From Pseudomonadales bacterium (lineage in GTDB: Bacteria; Pseudomonadota; Gammaproteobacteria; Pseudomonadales; Azotimanducaceae), in the NCBI GenBank assembly GCA_028822125.1, contig JAPKEK010000074.1:1-7951 (forward strand): a stretch of DNA of 7,951 bases, given 5' to 3'. Position numbers and translations under genes: made by a program. The notes below the pieces were generated by a model. That model had not been told where the DNA came from and did no database searches. It saw nothing but the letters and a program-made list of their open reading frames with translations. Below, piece after piece: positions 6,726 to 7,951 of this stretch. Within the stretch, counting starts at the first letter, position 1; every line of letters starts with the position of its first letter.

Positions 6726-7951
6726 TTTCTGACCGAAACGCCATACCATCTCGACCTGACATCTCAGCGAAAACAAAGCGTAACATTCTGCTGATCACAA
6801 CCGATCAGATGCGCTTTGATGCGTTGGCTTGCAATGGCGGCACGGTTGCCAGGACACCAACCATTGATAGCCTGGCCAGCACCGGTTTAAATTATGTCAG
6901 GGCTCACAACCAGAATGTGGTCTGCATGCCGGCAAGAGCGACAATCATAACCGGCCAGCACATTGCCTCACATGGCGTCTGGATGAATGGCGTCGCCCTG
7001 CCAGAGGATAAACCGACCATCGCTCACCATCTCCAGGATCACGGTTATCAGACTGCACTGTTGGGCAAGGCTCATTTTGAACCATGGCTTGGCTCAGCAG
7101 ATGATTTTTATGAAAACAGAATGGCCTCGCTGAATCAAACGGGACCTCATCGCGGTTTTCACCACATGGAATTGGCCAATCATTTCTTCGAGGGACATAG
7201 CCATTACGATTTGTGGATGAATGAACATCCACACGAAAAAGCACTTTTCTATCCCATGATAACTAGGCAAGGTCAGAATACCATCGGCACAGGTGATACC
7301 AACGCCTGCCAGGTCTGGCCAATGGATATTCCACTGTCGCTCTACCATACTCAGTGGGTTGCTGACCGGACAGTCAAATGGCTGGAAACCCAGCAATCCT
7401 CCAAGGATCCCTGGTTCTGCTGGATGAGTTTCCCGGACCCCCACCACCCCTGGGACGTACCGCAATCAGAGTTACCAAGAGTTTCCTGGCGAAGTCTTGA
7501 ACTACCTGAACGTTATTGCGATTACAAAGCAGCTGGGCATGTACTCGGACAAAAACCCAAACACTGGCTTGGCTATTATAACGGTTCGATCTGGACCAAC
7601 CTGGAATCTCCGAGAGAATTCATTCCCGCAAACATGACCACCGACCAGGTTCGGGAAATAAATGCAATGACTCACATTGAAAACGAATTAATCGATGAGG
7701 CCTGCGCGCATGTCCTTGCGTACCTAAAAGCCAATGGCAGTTATGACAACACGGATATATTCTTCACGACTGATCATGGTGAATTACAGGGGGACTTTGG
7801 CCTCATGTTCAAGGGACCCTACCATGTGGATGCGCTCATGCACGTGCCTCTGATCTGGCGACCGGCTAACGCCTCAGGTATTCAGCCAGATGAAATACTA
7901 GATCCTGTGGGTCACCTGGACCTGGCCGCGACCTTCTGCGGAATTGCCGGA
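6719..7951 (+). CDS. Cys-type sulfatase (alkaline phosphatase superfamily), 3' end outside window
   Basis: 411 residues are open to the window edge; relatives are roughly 480-560, so the C-terminal part is missing. The core is clear: RNILLITTD29-Q30 (metal ligands), the sulfatase signature C69-M-P-A-R73 in which Cys is converted to formylglycine, LLGK117-AH119-F, the FPDPH242-H243-PW segment, and TTD352-H353-GE followed by K365. It should hydrolyse a sulfate ester; related enzymes include choline sulfatases and phosphonate monoester hydrolases, so the substrate is open. The N-terminal 20 residues are hydrophilic with no signal peptide, so it is predicted cytoplasmic. It would need a formylglycine-generating enzyme or anSME encoded elsewhere. 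The ATG at 6719 overlaps the peptidase stop by 7 bp (ATATGGTAG), implying translational coupling; GAG at 6709-6711 is a weak Shine-Dalgarno. No later ATG lies before the catalytic D29. Confidence 0.93.
   Translation, partial: MVVSDRNAIPSRPDISAKTKRNILLITTDQMRFDALACNGGTVARTPTIDSLASTGLNYVRAHNQNVVCMPARATIITGQHIASHGVWMNGVALPEDKPTIAHHLQDHGYQTALLGKAHFEPWLGSADDFYENRMASLNQTGPHRGFHHMELANHFFEGHSHYDLWMNEHPHEKALFYPMITRQGQNTIGTGDTNACQVWPMDIPLSLYHTQWVADRTVKWLETQQSSKDPWFCWMSFPDPHHPWDVPQSELPRVSWRSLELPERYCDYKAAGHVLGQKPKHWLGYYNGSIWTNLESPREFIPANMTTDQVREINAMTHIENELIDEACAHVLAYLKANGSYDNTDIFFTTDHGELQGDFGLMFKGPYHVDALMHVPLIWRPANASGIQPDEILDPVGHLDLAATFCGIAG

Noticed and set aside
6945..7465. Two minus-strand open frames opposite the sulfatase
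   Set aside because: The plus strand encodes an intact sulfatase core over the same bases; the antisense products are not protein-like.
1..7951. CRISPR array, tRNA, rRNA, insertion sequence or phage gene
   Set aside because: No regularly spaced repeats, no cloverleaf-like segment, no transposase or phage protein motifs and no terminal inverted repeats were seen on reading both strands.

Overview
The window (7,951 bp) reads as chromosomal DNA of a Gram-negative bacterium, most likely a gammaproteobacterium and possibly a marine heterotroph. That placement is an inference. It rests on moderate base composition, an M13-family peptidase with a lipoprotein signal, a GPH-type transporter, a GlpC/Hdr-like Fe-S protein of a kind common in proteobacteria, and a sulfatase. 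No rRNA, tRNA, phage, transposon or CRISPR sequence was seen.

Layout: (1) 1-334, minus strand: the first 111 residues of a zinc-independent quinone oxidoreductase of the MDR superfamily, cut by the window edge. (2) 335-833: a divergent intergenic region with no recognisable gene, holding two copies of the palindrome ACTCGAGT set 42 bp apart. (3) 834-2194, plus: a GPH/MelB-like sodium-sugar symporter-type transporter. The obvious ATG (914) lies inside the first membrane helix. The missing N-terminus is encoded just upstream, but across a one-base frame break at a GTTAAAC heptamer. (4) 2195-2651: noncoding, with a nested GC-rich inverted repeat followed by a T run and a short protein-like remnant. 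(5) 2652-3980: a complete heterodisulfide-reductase/GlpC-like Fe-S oxidoreductase. (6) 4071-4451: methionine-(R)-sulfoxide reductase B. (7) 4452-4655: a gap with inverted repeats. (8) 4656-6725: an M13 (neprilysin/PepO-like) zinc metallopeptidase with a lipoprotein signal. (9) 6719-7951: a Cys-type sulfatase overlapping the peptidase by 7 bp and running off the window.

How the genes may work together: the Fe-S protein and MsrB are 90 bp apart on the same strand and fit a redox or oxidative-stress theme. The rubrerythrin and DUF3501 genes that often flank this Fe-S protein are absent here. The peptidase and sulfatase are very probably co-translated, although one product is predicted to be membrane-anchored and the other cytoplasmic. 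Nothing in the window proves a new system. The points most worth a second look are the transporter's frame break, the peptidase-sulfatase coupling, the Fe-S gene without its usual partners, and the paired palindromes upstream of the oxidoreductase.
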